A DNA stretch of 64,000 nt from Liolophura sinensis (lineage: Eukaryota; Mollusca; Polyplacophora; Chitonida; Chitonidae). Both the position numbers and the translations under genes were made by a program. The notes below the pieces were generated by a model. The model was not told the origin of the DNA. It searched no databases and worked only from the letters and a program-made list of their open reading frames with translations. The stretch spans positions 9,069,163 to 9,133,162 of the forward strand of contig NC_088297.1 of the NCBI RefSeq assembly GCF_032854445.1, read 5' to 3'. Shown here one piece after another: positions 12,250 to 24,220 of this stretch (position 1 is the stretch's first letter; the number at the start of each line of letters is the position of its first letter).

Positions 12250-13635
12250 CAGTACTGCCTCAGTGGAATCCCATACAATAGACGCCAGGCCTACTCACAG
12301 TACTGCCTCAGTGGAATCCTATACAACAGACGCCAGGCCTACTCACAGAACTGCCTCAATGGAATCCCATACAACAAACACCAGGCCTACTCACAGCACT
12401 GCCTCAGTGGAATCCCATACAACATATGCCAGGCCTACTCACAGCACTGCCTCAGTGGAATCATATACAATAGACACCAGGCCTACTCACAGTACTGCCT
12501 CAGTGGAATCCTATACAACAGACGCCAGGCAACAGACGCCAGGCCTACTCACAGTACTGCCTCAGTGGAATCCCACACGATAGACACCAGGCCTACTCAC
12601 AGAGCTGCCTCAGTGGAATCCCATACAACAGACACCACGCCTACTCGCAGTACTGCCTCAGTGGAATCCCATACAACAGACACCACGCCTACTCACAGTA
12701 CTGCCTCAGTGGAATCACATACAACAGACACCACGCCTACTCACAGTACTGCCTCAGTGGAATCACTCACAATAAACACCAGGCCTACTCACAGTACTGC
12801 CTCAGTGGAATCCCATACAACAGACACCAGGCATACCCACAGTACTGCCTCAGTGGAATCCCATAAAATAGACACCAGGCCTACTCACAGAGCTGCCTCA
12901 GTGGAATCACATACAACAGACACCAGGCCTACTCACAGTACTGCCTCAGTGGAATCCCACACGATAGACACCAGGCCTACTCACAGTACTGCCTCAGTGG
13001 AATCCCATACAATAGACACCAGGCCTACTCACAGAGCTGCCTCAGTGGAATCCCATACAACAGACACCACGCCTACTCGCAGTACTGCCTCAGTGGAATC
13101 CCTTACAATAGACACCAGGCCTACTCACAGTACTGCCTCAGTGGAATCCCATACAATAGACACCAGGCCTACTCACAGAGCTGCCTCAGTGGAATCACAT
13201 ACAACAGACACCAGGCCTACTCACAGTACTGCCTCAGTGGAATCCCATACAATAGACATCAGGCCTGCTCACAGTACTGCCTCAGTGGAATCACATACTA
13301 TGGACACCAGGCCTACTCACAGTACTGCCTCAGTGGAATTACATACAACAGACGCCAGGCCTACTCACAGCACTGCCTCAGTGGAATCATATACAATAGA
13401 CACCAGGCCTACCCACAGTACTGCCTCAGTGGAATCACATACAACAGACGCCAGGCCTACTCACAGTACTGCCTCAGTGGAATCACATACACCCACAGTA
13501 CTGCCTCAGTGGAATCACATACAACAGACGCCAGGCCTACTCACAGTACTGCCTCAGTGGAATCACATACAATAGACACCAGGCCTACTCACAGAGCTGC
13601 CTCAGTGGAATCCCATACAATAGACACCAGGCCCG
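12250..13635. repeat. 48-bp minisatellite, about 28 copies, in gene A intron 1
   Basis: On the plus strand the unit reads CAGTGGAATCCCATACAACA, then GACACCAGGCC, then TACTCACAGTACTGCCT. Because 48 is a multiple of three, the array is open in frame for over 1 kb on the plus strand, giving an apparent 16-residue repeat (THSTASVESHT-type). No start context, splice sites or codon pattern support a real protein. On the gene A sense strand nearly every unit contains CTGTGAGTAGG, which resembles a 5' splice site. The array ends about 120 bases upstream of the exon 2 acceptor. Confidence 0.95.
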
Positions 13636-14384
13636 GGATCAGGAGGGGATATTACACTTACGTCAACATTTGAAATCACTTTAACTTAGTTATTTCTTAT
13701 GTGACAAGGTTAAAACATTGCTTGACAACATCAATTCTGGGAAAGTTATTGTTCAACAAAATTCAGCTAAAATAACCGAAAGGTCTATGATGGTTTTATG
13801 GTCTCAGGGCCAGTAATGACACCCCACTCAGCCACAAAAAAAAAAAGCATAGAATCAGCCAATGCTTGGCATGTTGGCCATATTACGACATACTATTTAT
13901 TTACTTCATTAATGTGAATACAGTACTGTACTAATACTGCACATTAAAAATTTGAATATCATAAGTAAACTACTGTTCTTCACCGGCATATAATTTAGCC
14001 AGAATTTGAAATCTGGTCATCGCATTTCCAATTTTCTCCTATTTTCTCTATCGCTCCCATGTTAATTTGGTCAGAATGGGGCGTCTCAGAGACACTGAGA
14101 CACCCCTCTGACTACACTTATGTTGACAGGGTACAAGTGTCTCATGAACACATGACAAAATACCACAGCACCTTACACTGAAATGACATGCCTCTCACAT
14201 TTTGATCAATATGACTACAAAGGCGCAAGCTGATATATGCCTGAACATTACAAAAAGAGACAACAAATTTAATGTGTGTATGCTCATGGTTTTATGTAAT
14301 ATTCAGCAATTAGCAGTGGTTGGAATTGAAAAGAGCAACTTTCAACGCAATATATGCACTTTCTCAATTTTCATTTTGGAGACA

Positions 14385-14530
14385 GAAGTACACTGGTTCA
14401 GGTTGCCCAGTTTCAGGTCTTCATAAAAGTATAATTTTATTAGATTTTATACAATAATGCTCTCAGAATATGCTTGAATAAACATTTTGAAAACATATAA
14501 AGAGGTGGAAGAATTACAGCAGATTTACTT
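14385..14530 (+). repeat. Dispersed repeat D, plus orientation
   Basis: It shares TTGCCCAGTTTCAGG, AAAGTATAATTTTAT, AATGC-TCAGAA-ATGCTTGAATAAACA and GGTGGAAGAATTACAGC with 38600-38730 (plus) and, reversed, with 37180-37330. It is a noncoding family of unknown class, possibly a MITE or SINE remnant. Confidence 0.6.
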
Positions 14531-14800
14531 TTGACACTTGTACTTATGAAAAATGGAGACGTACGTTTCATTTTTATTTCTACGGTGATTTATCTAAGGA
14601 GTCCCTCCCTGGTTCCATTTTGTTTATGTTTCATAAATTATACATCTACATATTAAAATAAAATAAAAAAGTTGGTACATGTATATATATATTTAAAGAA
14701 AGGTTGAAGATTTACAGCAGCTTTACTTTTGACCTTTGTACCTGTGAAAAATGGAGATGTACATTTTATGTTTATTTCTATGGTGATTTTTTCAGTTTTT
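14505..14800. repeat. Local direct repeat of about 85 bp, two copies
   Basis: Copies at about 14505-14590 and 14700-14790 share GAAGA-TTACAGCAG, TTTACTTTTGAC, TTGTAC and TGTGAAAAATGGAGA-GTAC. The stretch between them (GTCCCTCCCTGGTTCC, then AAATTATACATCTACA and TAAAATAAAATAAAAAAGTT) recurs at 17050-17150. This suggests a larger dispersed element. Confidence 0.55.
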
Positions 14801-15124
14801 TTAGCTTATATGATCAATGAAGTATGCTCATCGTTTAAGTTCACTCATAACACAATAACACGCTAGAAGGTGCATACAGGTGTACACACATGAATCATCC
14901 ACTAGCTAATGAGGGGGCTGGAAATGACTGTTTTCAACTAGGGAGCCAATGATCTATTTGATACCTAATCTGGCTCCTAGGGATAAGGAATTGATGTGGT
15001 AACATCACATTTTCCAGGAGCCAAACTAGAAATTTACGGACATTTGACTCCTACAATGCTTTCATTTCAAAACCATAATGATACAGTTCCTTTAGCCTTG
15101 CACTCTGCTATTTTTATTCATTAC

Positions 15125-15269
15125 CTAATGATATAGCTCCTTTCGCCTTGTACTCTGCTATCCTCAGGTCCACCCATATTGCAAACTGTGACAAGATGAC
15201 AGGCTCACTGCAGAGTTCTCCAATAATACAGGCAAACTTGTTCTGCACTCTCTCCAGCGTCACTCCCAT
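15125..15269 (-). CDS. Gene A first coding exon: invariant N-terminal module
   Basis: The ATG at 15269 has a favourable context (A at -3, G at +4). The 145-base exon encodes 48 residues plus the first base of a Glu codon and ends at ATTAG|GTAATG. The protein (MGVTLERVQNKF, then GELCSEPVIL, WVDLRIAEYKAKG) is identical to that of the gene B exon at 24221. The DNA differs at only three positions, all synonymous third bases. I do not recognise the family. The pattern of hydrophobic and charged residues suggests two short helices, perhaps a protein-protein contact surface. The sequence similarity to gene B starts exactly at the ATG, so the 5' UTRs or promoters differ. Confidence 0.82.
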
Positions 15270-16959
15270 TGTGTTAAAATATAAAAACTTTCAGGACTAG
15301 AACTTTTAAAACTACAATCTGAAAAATACAAGATATCAAAGAAATGAAAAAGAAAACCATTGAAATGGGTGCAAAATGTAAATAAGTAAATGTCTGTTAT
15401 TTTTTGTTTGTTCTTTTGTTCGTTTTTTTTTTTTAAGTTTTTTTCAAAATCATAGGCTTCTCATTAAATTTTTCTATCTGTGTCCCATTTAACAGATGCC
15501 GCCAGACCTAAATTTAATTTCACAATGGGAATATCAGAAAGCTTTGCATGATCAAAAGCCTCACAATATTTCCTGTCGACTCTTAATTTGGGTTAGGCTT
15601 TTGTATCAACTTACAAGCGGGAAAGGGTCAAGGACGTTTGAGATACGCGCGTGGTTACATTTGCAGTCGACGAACACAATTTCAATCGTTATAGGCTTGT
15701 GCTGTTTACATTCTTAAGGCATAAACGCGCAGTTAGAAGTTATCTTACATGTCTACATACTTACATATCCGATTATTCCAGATAAGCGGGATAATTTGCA
15801 ATTTATCTGGCGACCAAATCGGCCCACCTGCATTATCTTTCCTTCTCGTCTACTAATCCTAATGTACCTCCGAACATTAGAGAGCTCTTTGTAGGGAGCA
15901 CTCATTATTTGGTAGTGCTGGAGCACCTTTTGACAAAAATATGACGGAATAAAACACGATGAAAGTTGAACGCAGCAAAACGATTTTCTATTCTGAAAGG
16001 TTTAACTATTATCCAAGATTAAGTCGCAGACGATTAAAGTCTAATACGTTCCATGGATAGTGAACAAACGATCATGTTATAATAGCATATGTAAACATTC
16101 ATTATTAACACAGCAAGGAACCTCACATGTCGACAATTCCGCCAGCAGGTGAAAAAACGCTCTCCCGAGAAAAGTCGCTTTTGCTCCATAAGTCGAGGAC
16201 TTAGGTCCGTTTTGACACATGAGATATTTTACACGTAACTCTGCACTGGTATTACACTTTTTATTCTTTTTGTTTTAATGAGGTGAACAAACGATGTGTA
16301 AAATGATATAGATAACTGTACAACAGCGATGGTAGGCTTACACACGCATACTATCGTGAAAAAGGCACAAATACTTATTCTTTCAATTCTACATGCAAAT
16401 TGTTTTCAATAACATTTTTTTCACATTTCATTAGCGGATGGATTTTAAACATAAAGCATACTCGATTTTAACGTATAAGATAACAGTTGTCAGAAAGCAT
16501 TAGATGGACTTCAATAGACAATAAATTCAGTTTGTTACATCACTAGATTTGCCTGCTTTTATGTACACCAAGTCATGAAAGTATGCTGAATAACACATAG
16601 GCCTGAACACCATCCCGGGCTGGAGTTGAAATGCATTTGTCCCATAACTAAAACATAAACACAAGGATGTCTAATGTTTGTTTTAACTGTTTTAATTTTG
16701 AAAATGTAGGCCTATAACTTTAATTTCGAATGTATTTTTCAGTTTAAAAGTAAAATATATAAGAAGCCTTTATATGAATTTTAATATGATTTCAGACCAA
16801 CCTTTTCAACGACTAAAGCATTTTTCAGTGCAATTTATGCATACAATTATTATGTAAATGAAGCTAAAAAAGATTTGCTTGGGTCATTAAACATGCAAGC
16901 TTCATAAAACTCTCTGAATTGTTTCTCTACACTCCAGAGTTTTCCCAGAACGTTTCAAA

Positions 16960-17165
16960 ACATTGGTTGCAGAGGTGGTTGTAAAGGTTGAAGAATTAAG
17001 GTACATTTCATCAATAATACAACTTTCTAGAAAACGTAAATTTTCAGTACCCATTAATCTAAGGAGCCCCTCCTTGGTTCCGTTTCGTTTTGATTTCAAA
17101 AATTATACATATATATTTTAAAATAAAATAACAAAAGTTGGTACAAGTATATATACATAAAGACA
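16960..17165. repeat. Dispersed repeat E
   Basis: It resembles 14590-14700: AATCTAAGGAGCCCCTCCTT, GGTTCC, AAAATTATACATATATATTT and AAAATAAAATAACAAAAGTT, then GGTACAAGTATATATA. The preceding GGTTGAAGAATTAAGGTAC also recalls repeat D. Class unknown. Confidence 0.5.
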
Positions 17166-17961
17166 ATTAAAATGTGTTTATATGTAAAATAAAATATGTA
17201 TATCTGTCTAAATATCAATATGCACCTGTAAACGAATCATACAAGGACCATCCACGTGGTCAATAAGGTCAGAGGTTGCAACATAGCCTAGATCATAACA
17301 AACTCTTTCGTTAAATGAAGGTATTGCATATACTTGTTTTGGTACCTTTTCCTTCAATGTCTTTCATCTGTACTGTTTTTTGTTGAATAAAATGTTTCTG
17401 TGTGCATGTTATTGTGGTTAAGCAACTTGTCAAGCGCCAATATAAGATAGAAACGTCGGAATGTTTCATTGTTTACTAGCTTTCCAGTGGCTGAATACAT
17501 TGCGCTTAAGTCCTTGCTCTTCATTTTATTACATGCAGAGAATATTAGAATGAGAGGTCCAATGTAAGCCAGATTAGAATATCTGCGTTCCACGTTTAAA
17601 AGGTTAGTGAAACATTATGTTTTCTAGTGGGCCTAAATTTTATATTTAGGCGCATAGTTCATGACATTATTTCATCTTGGATAATTTACAATAATTACAA
17701 TTGTAATGAGGACAAATAATATATAAAGGACTGGGAGCTTAATTTTGTCATCGTAAACTACCATTTCAGGCATGAAAGTGTATACATTATAATCTCTTAA
17801 TATATTGTAAACATCGTAAATCATATATGTTTATATAAATAACGGGTATCCCCATATTTTTTCTGATATATTGTGATTGTACTTTTTAAAATGGTATTTT
17901 TCCGTTAATAGACTGGAGAGTCTTGTTCTAATTTATGGTATTTAATTGAGCAAATATAAGG

Positions 17962-18399
17962 TAAGGGGATTGGGGCAAAACGGACTGGTGTGCCGTTTTG
18001 CCCCTACCCACTGCGGTCCGTTTTGCCCCAAGTTTTGAATTAGCTTTAACGTTGACACCTTTCAAAAGTAGCTCACCAATCGCTCACCACGTGGTCATTT
18101 TTTTAGCTTAATGATATGGTCGTGAAAACTTGTTCAACATTGCAATTATAGGTACCCACAAAATCTTTGAGCACTGGGGGGTAAAATCATGCTTACCATA
18201 GATCCAAGGTGATCGAAATGTTGTCCGGACTCTAGGACAACTATTTGTCGACATTTGTCAGCGACAGCAACGTTTATGTTGTACAAATAGTTATATCTAA
18301 CACTAGAAATGACAATACAGATGGTAGCACAAGTCGCGTAAGCTGTGGAGTTAAAGTCCCGTTTTGCCCCACGGATCCGTTATGCTCCAGTCTCCCCTA
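17962..18399. mobile_element. MITE-like element with terminal inverted repeats and TA flanks
   Basis: The left end reads TA-AGGGGATTGGGGCAAAACGGA. The reverse complement of the right end reads TA-GGGGAGACTGGAGCATAACGGA. Inner copies of the same word (GGGGCAAAACGG and its complement CCGTTTTGCCCC) form subterminal inverted repeats at 17972-18000 and again near 18020 and 18360. There is no transposase, so it would be non-autonomous. TA flanks fit the Tc1/mariner type of target, but other classes are possible. Confidence 0.6.
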
Positions 18400-19239
18400 C
18401 ATGTAAATGTGTGCATGTTGGCCTATGCAAGAAAACGCCGGAGAGTCTGGAATAAACCACGTACCGAGCTTTTGGCAAGTGACACGAACTTTCACACGTG
18501 TGACATACAGACTTGAACTCCACACTGCAGTAGAGAATGAAGGAGCGCAAGGCTGTGTAAACGAGCTTATGAACAACGTCAGCGTCTTAATTATTGTCAC
18601 CAAGGATCGCCACGTTCCAGATCGTGGTAGTCTATAAGGGTATGCACAGCCTATTTACTTTCGATCATGTTTTGTTTTATGTAATAAACATAGCCAAACA
18701 ATAAAAGGAAGAAAGTAATCGTAATCAAACATTGGCTATCTACAACACATATAAAACCACCGGTATGGCATGGACTAAAACTTGCACATCTCTTTGTATT
18801 TTTCATGTATGAACTATTTCGTAAAACAACATGTATTCATGCAGGGCACTCCAGCGGTGTTTTTTGAAAATATCCTATTTTATATAACTAAACATCTAAA
18901 GAAATGTAATTGACATGAATCATAAACGTTGGGTGCTTAATTTGACAGTATATATTGTTGTCAAATATTTCCGAAAATGTGGATAATGTGCCTTATAGGG
19001 ATGTAGAAAGTTCTGCGCTTTCTTGTCCACTCCATTGTCTTACAAGATAATGCCACATAGTTAGAAAATACTTAATTATAGTGTATAATCTTGACATGGT
19101 CTGTAGCCGATATACTCTATATGATCTGAGGATTAGTTTGATGCCTTGGAAGTTGTGCTGTGTAAAATAGGGACAAAGATATACAGCCAAATATAGATAT
19201 GTGAATTTTCTGACACATGCCACATCATGATACCCATAT

Positions 19240-19475
19240 AATTACCTCTCCAAAGCCATGGGGTGGTAGGGTGTCCGCTTCGGGAGCGGTAGATCCAGGG
19301 TCAATCCGGGATCGAGTCAGGATGAAGGGGATAGTGCAATGACTGGTTGAACCGTATCAGTAAAACGTTCTGCAACAAGAAGGCACATTACATGCACTCT
19401 AAGGGCTCCTTCGTCGTCATACGACTGAAAAAATAGTTAAGTTACAACGTTAAACCCAAAGCACTCACTTACTCT
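19240..19475 (+). repeat. SINE-B copy
   Basis: It carries CTTCGGGAGCGGTAGATCCAG, GGTCAATCCGGGAT (B-box-like), GAAGGGGATAGTGCAA, GACTGGTTGA and the tail CGTCGTCATACGACTGAAA with GTTAAACCCAAAGCACTCAC. The family has a tRNA-related head and the conserved GACTGAAAAATTGTTAAGTA tail. Confidence 0.8.
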
Positions 19476-20040
19476 CCAATGCCATGATAGGACACAAATA
19501 AAGCTCCTTGCACCACGGTCAACTAGGCCTATAACTCTCCAAAACGATATAATTATAGCCACGATTCTTGAACTTAGTTATGACTTTAACTTAAACAGAA
19601 AAAGAAATGTTCGACGTAGGCATATATATATATAGAGAGTTAGGATTAAATCAGACATGGATTGGTGAACTCCGTTTAGGTCTCAGTTAGAAACTCTAAT
19701 AATGGGTGCTGTTTTTGTTCTTTTTTTTCCTTTTACACTTTTTACTTATTACATAGATCCATGCACTGAAAAATTGGCCGAGATCCCTCCGGGTTTCGAG
19801 CTTATAACTGACAGCAAGGCATGTCAGTTGATGACTGCATTCGACCAACCCATGAAACATAGTCCAGAGGCATATATAGCGACTGATTTTTCATTTCCAG
19901 ATTCTGTGCATTTAAGCCTTCTCCATAGAAAATGTAGCTCTCTCCCCGCACCCAAAAAGACACACCGTATATCAGTTTTATGTTAAAACTGACATTGACG
20001 TGTACAAATTAATATTTATTAATTGTGTTATTCACCTATA

Positions 20041-20044
<4 letters not shown>

Positions 20045-20115
<71 letters not shown>
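20045..20115. repeat. TA dinucleotide microsatellite
   Basis: A nearly pure (TA) run of about 70 bases. Confidence 0.98.
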
Positions 20116-20116
<1 letters not shown>

Positions 20117-20255
20117 TATAAGGACTCTCGCTATGTCAGTTGCTATGCTATATATACCGTATAGACCTACTCAAAACATCACACCCCTACAGTATAAAGA
20201 AAGTTATTAGGTTATACACCATGCTTAAATGTAATGCAAATTTCTCTTAATTTAG

Positions 20256-20505
20256 ATTTTTTTTTTGGATTGGTGTTTTACGCTGTTCTCAAGAATATTT
20301 CACTTGTACGACGGCGGCCTGCATTATGGTGGGTGGAAAACGGGCACAGCCCGGGGGAAACCCACGACCATCCGCAGGTTGCTGTTAGACCTACCCACGT
20401 GCGGCCGGAGAGGACGCCAACATGAGCTGGCCTTGAACTCACAGCGACCGCATTGGTAAGAGGCTTCTGGGTCACTACGCTGCGCTAGCGCGCTAACCTT
20501 ATAGC
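20256..20505 (-). repeat. SINE-A copy, nearly full length, reverse
   Basis: From TTGGATTGGTGTTTTACGC through GGTGGGTGGAAAACGGGC and GGCCGGAGAGGACGCC to CTGCGCTAGCGCGCTAACC. The final part is the complement of the tRNA-like head. Confidence 0.9.
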
Positions 20506-21304
20506 AAGGCCATAACGTAGGGTTTGTCGTGGAGAGAGTAAATTGTTATCCAAGGGAGAGAATTTTGGCGAATATACCAAAACTCGAATGGAGGATAGAT
20601 TAATTACAATACAACTCGTCATTACAGTGCGAATTATTCGCAGCGTTGACAATATTTAATATGTAGACGCCGGATGATCTAGACGCACGTATAGATGAAT
20701 ACCTAGCCATACCCATTCAAGATATAATCTATATACTTTCCAGGGATTTCATCAACAATTGGAAGAATACGTAAGTTCTTGCTCGAGGATGTCGTCAGTA
20801 GGCCTATGGACTAAAACTATGAACTATACTTTAAATACAAAAGTCACAAAATATAAAAAGTTTTTTTTTCCAACCTGTGAATGTAAATTGAATGAATGAT
20901 TATGATTTACTAATGCTACGTCGGCAGGAATCTAAACTGAAGAAAAATACATAAAAAAGGTTGATACATACATTCTCTCAATCCATTCAGAGTCAAGAGG
21001 TTATGGTACTTTAAGTAAATTTTGAAGAAGTAAAGTTATTACGAACTGCAACGCCTTGAGTTGAGTGATTACGTGAGCGTTGCATTCTGTATAATTAACT
21101 TTGCAATTTATTGAAAAAGTACAGACTCAAAAAAACTGACTCGGAAAAAGCTTCTTATATTTTTGGAATCCGTTGGTGCATGATGCATGATGGTATATTT
21201 ATTACGCTATGCATGCAACTTTTATTACAAAACCAGTTATTACCCATGAGTTTGTACAGTAGGCTACATGTATATGTAATGCATAGACTTCATGTTCCGT
21301 GGTT

Positions 21305-21545
21305 GACTTTATTAATCCTCTTAACCTCGCCATAGGACAGCACTGGGAGGTTAGAGCAAGGAAACATGACTGGTTGGCAAGGTATCAGTATAATGTGATT
21401 GGGTGGGGTGTCATGTCTGGTGTCGTCTGCATGATAGTTTGGAAGCACAAACTCGCCCTGCCACAAGAGGACACGGTGTATAAGCCACACAATAACTCCT
21501 CGTCGCCGTATGGTTGAAAAACTGTAAAGCATTAGACGTTAAACC
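21305..21545 (+). repeat. SINE-B copy, 5'-truncated
   Basis: Words shared with the 58295 copy are GACTGGTTGGC-AGGTATCAGTATAATG, GGGTGGGGTGTCATGTCTGG, CTCGCCCTGCCACAAGAGGAC and a tail with GACGTTAAACCCC. The tRNA-like head is absent. Confidence 0.8.
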
Positions 21546-24220
21546 CCATGTATATATTCATATATGTACACAAATATGATTAGTTACCATATATAGGTTA
21601 AATTTGAGTTTGTTTCAGGCCTTTTCGTGTGTTTTCGTCGACAACCATGTTTCCGTTTTTGCTCTGCTGTTGACTCTGACATGACCATTATATTTGAAAG
21701 CTGAACAGCTGAAAACAGTGTAGACGAGATGGATTGCGAAAGGAGTACTTCCAGAATACTTGTTAATCCAGTCGGCTGTGAACAGCTCCTGGAGTGGAAA
21801 CTTTCCAAACCAGTGTACACAGATTATAAGTTGTTGAAGTTACTGAAGAATTTATCACCCGATCCCTTAAAGGAACACGTGACTGTGAGGTGAAGCATTA
21901 AGGTGAATCATTGTTGAAATTTTAACACACTTTGTTGCAAAGAATCTAAGATTACTCTCGTCTTTCTCTAGTTATCTGGTTATTAGGTGGAGAAAAGCTA
22001 AAAATTACATCTGAAAAGAGTTTGAAAAGTTAGTTACCGAGGGTATTTATATTTTTTTCTTTATGGAGATAAAGACATATGACAATCATGATTGTATGGC
22101 AGGTATTTCGGACCAAATATAAAAGATAAAATCGAAGAAAAAACATTTAACTAATAAATATCGAAAGACCATGTTTGCAAATAACTTTTCACGCTCCTTC
22201 AACTTAAATTTGCGTCATTTCTATGTGTTCGTCTCATTTAAAACTTATCGCCCTATACGTCAGAAATCTGAAAAAAAAATTTGTATGTGATTAGGCTTTC
22301 GTGTGTAATTAACGGTTTAATTGAACAATCTAAGATCATTTATTCGCGATTTTCATGTAATGTTTTTTGTTCTGACAAGCAACATCTTCCAAGCATGTAT
22401 TATCTTGAATATTAAAGAATTTTAATACACACGCGCCTCAAACTTGTACAATTTGTACCTATACACTCTTAATTCATTAATCCGATGCATATCACAGGAA
22501 GAAAGACTGTTTTAACAATTAAGGCATTAGTATTTATTCTTTTGCGTAGGCCTATGTACATTATAATATTTACAGGGTACTATCTGGCGGAGTGAATTGC
22601 ATGAGTCCATTGTGTGGCTTCTAATGTGAAAGTCAACTATAGTCTGAACATGACCTCAGTTTGATCAATGGGCGAAAAGTTCAAATCCATGCATATCCCG
22701 TTTTGATGACTGTTATACCCACATGGTTTTATTAAATCAGGAGATTTGCCTGATCTGTCTGCACTCAGAAAGCAAATATATAAGCTTATATACTGTTTTG
22801 TTCACATATGGACATAACTGTGATTTGTGTATATGAATAAGTGGGGTTTTTTTGTACATAGGCCTATACATTTGAATGTAAAATTCTGTGCGGGTACGCA
22901 GGCCTATATATCTCTTCATGTGGTACAGATACGTATATCTTTCTGTGCTCTGTCAGATATTTTTGAGCACAACGTAAAATTAACACAACTTATGCCATCA
23001 AGCCCATGCAAGCTTGTATTAATTTCTTAAAAAACGCCTTAATCGTGTCAAATTTGCATGGCTGCAACCTTGTGTACGCCAGGAGTTGGCTGGCGAGGTG
23101 ATGCGGTACATAATTAGTTTCCTCTGCCGGTTTTACAAAATCTATAAAGCTTTATTAATATGTACATATTAAACATCTGTAAGCAAACAGAAATAAACAA
23201 ACAAACAAACAAATAAACAATCAAATAAATTTAAATTAACAGAGTACAACATAGCATATAATTAATACAACATATACATATCTATGTGCCCTAACGTTAT
23301 AATGTAGTATCATTTAATGTTTCAACATAATTGGTTACAATCGTTACATGTGTATATGTGTTTATTATTTGCTACAAACAAGAATGGAGAAAGATTTTTG
23401 ATTCAAGCCGGGACTGAGACAAACGTCTATATCTTAATGCCACATTCAGGACAATCTTTTTAAACTATTATTTGTTACAATCATGCAGAAGTAGACTTTT
23501 TTGTAGGTAAAAAGAAGGTTTTATTTATGGAACAGCACTATATTTACACAGAGAGTTGTTACCAATTGAAAGACAGCCAGTTAAAAATCTTTCTTAAAGT
23601 TTAAGTGCTTCATCCGAAATCGTCTCACATGCATCTGTGATCGTGTCATTTAATAAAAACCACTCAGCCGGGCAAACAATCGACCGGTAATCACGTAGGT
23701 CAACCACTGGATCAGTCAGTCTGAAAAGTACATATATGTATGCTTATGTTAGCCCTATATGTGAGGTTTCAAGCGTGATATCGCCACGGTGTGTCTGAAA
23801 TATTACCGATGTGGCGCTTAGCCATAATCGTTCATTCACACACTGAACAGGTAAGTCCGTTTCCGACATTTATGCCTCTCCATATATTTTAACCTACCCT
23901 AATCAGGCTTCGGGGCTTTGTGCGATTTTGCCTCAGAAAGGTTCGTAGTTTGTCGTTCTAGAAACTAATCAGCTAATATGAAACATTGCCTGTCACAGAC
24001 AGTTATACAAACGTACACCAGATCATGACAAATTTGGTATTAATATCCTGCGATGAATTTAATTTGACAACGAAAGTAGCCTAGCGAAAATTGGCCCTTT
24101 AATATTATGTAGGCCATATTTATTGTTGATTTTTTTCCCCCGAAAATTCAAAATGCTGTTAAATTAGGTATCTTTTGTGATTTCAGTGCGTATACTGAGA
24201 GTCCAGGACTAGATACAACC

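Larger units (their letters stand above)
13636..15124. other. Gene A intron 1, exon 1-proximal part
   Basis: No coding exon was recognised. Just inside the intron (about 15075-15124, minus strand) is one degenerate extra copy of the exon 1 3' end (AGCAGAGTGCAAGGCTAAAG), matching the 50-bp repeat unit amplified in gene B. Positions 14385-14800 hold dispersed repeats described separately. Confidence 0.6.
844..15269 (-). other. Gene A transcription unit: constant 5' exons plus alternative terminal exons
   Basis: This is the span of the minus-strand gene. Coding exon 1 (15125-15269) and exon 2 (11524-12132) are followed by three separate exons that each carry a stop codon: 5034-5635 (Crypton-type domain), 1695-1945 (HTH_psq) and 844-1160 (HTH_psq). 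Exon 1 ends with one base of a codon, and exon 2 begins with two and ends with one. All three downstream exons begin with two bases, so each can be joined directly to exon 2. Predicted isoforms are about 451, 334 and 356 residues. More exons may lie left of position 1. Alternative splicing is inferred from phase and stop codons; no transcript was seen. Confidence 0.75.
15270..24220. other. Divergent intergenic region between genes A and B
   Basis: About 9 kb separates the two start codons, and both promoters should lie here or in unseen 5' exons. No coding sequence is supported. The contents recognised are a TA-flanked MITE-like element, two SINE-B copies, one SINE-A copy, a TA microsatellite and dispersed repeat E near 17.05 kb. 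No convincing TATA box could be assigned to either gene. A TTTTGTGATTTCAG stretch about 35 bases before the gene B ATG could be an acceptor of a 5' UTR intron. Confidence 0.5.

Noticed and set aside
12263-13575. Long plus-strand open frames with a 16-residue repeat (ESHTIDTRPTHSTASV type)
   Set aside because: They result from a 48-bp minisatellite whose unit length is a multiple of three. The strand is opposite to gene A, there is no start or splice support, and substitutions are not codon-biased.
19702-19986. 94-codon plus-strand frame with a hydrophobic start
   Set aside because: There is no recognised domain, no poly(A) signal or splice context, and the hydrophobic start comes from a poly(T) run.
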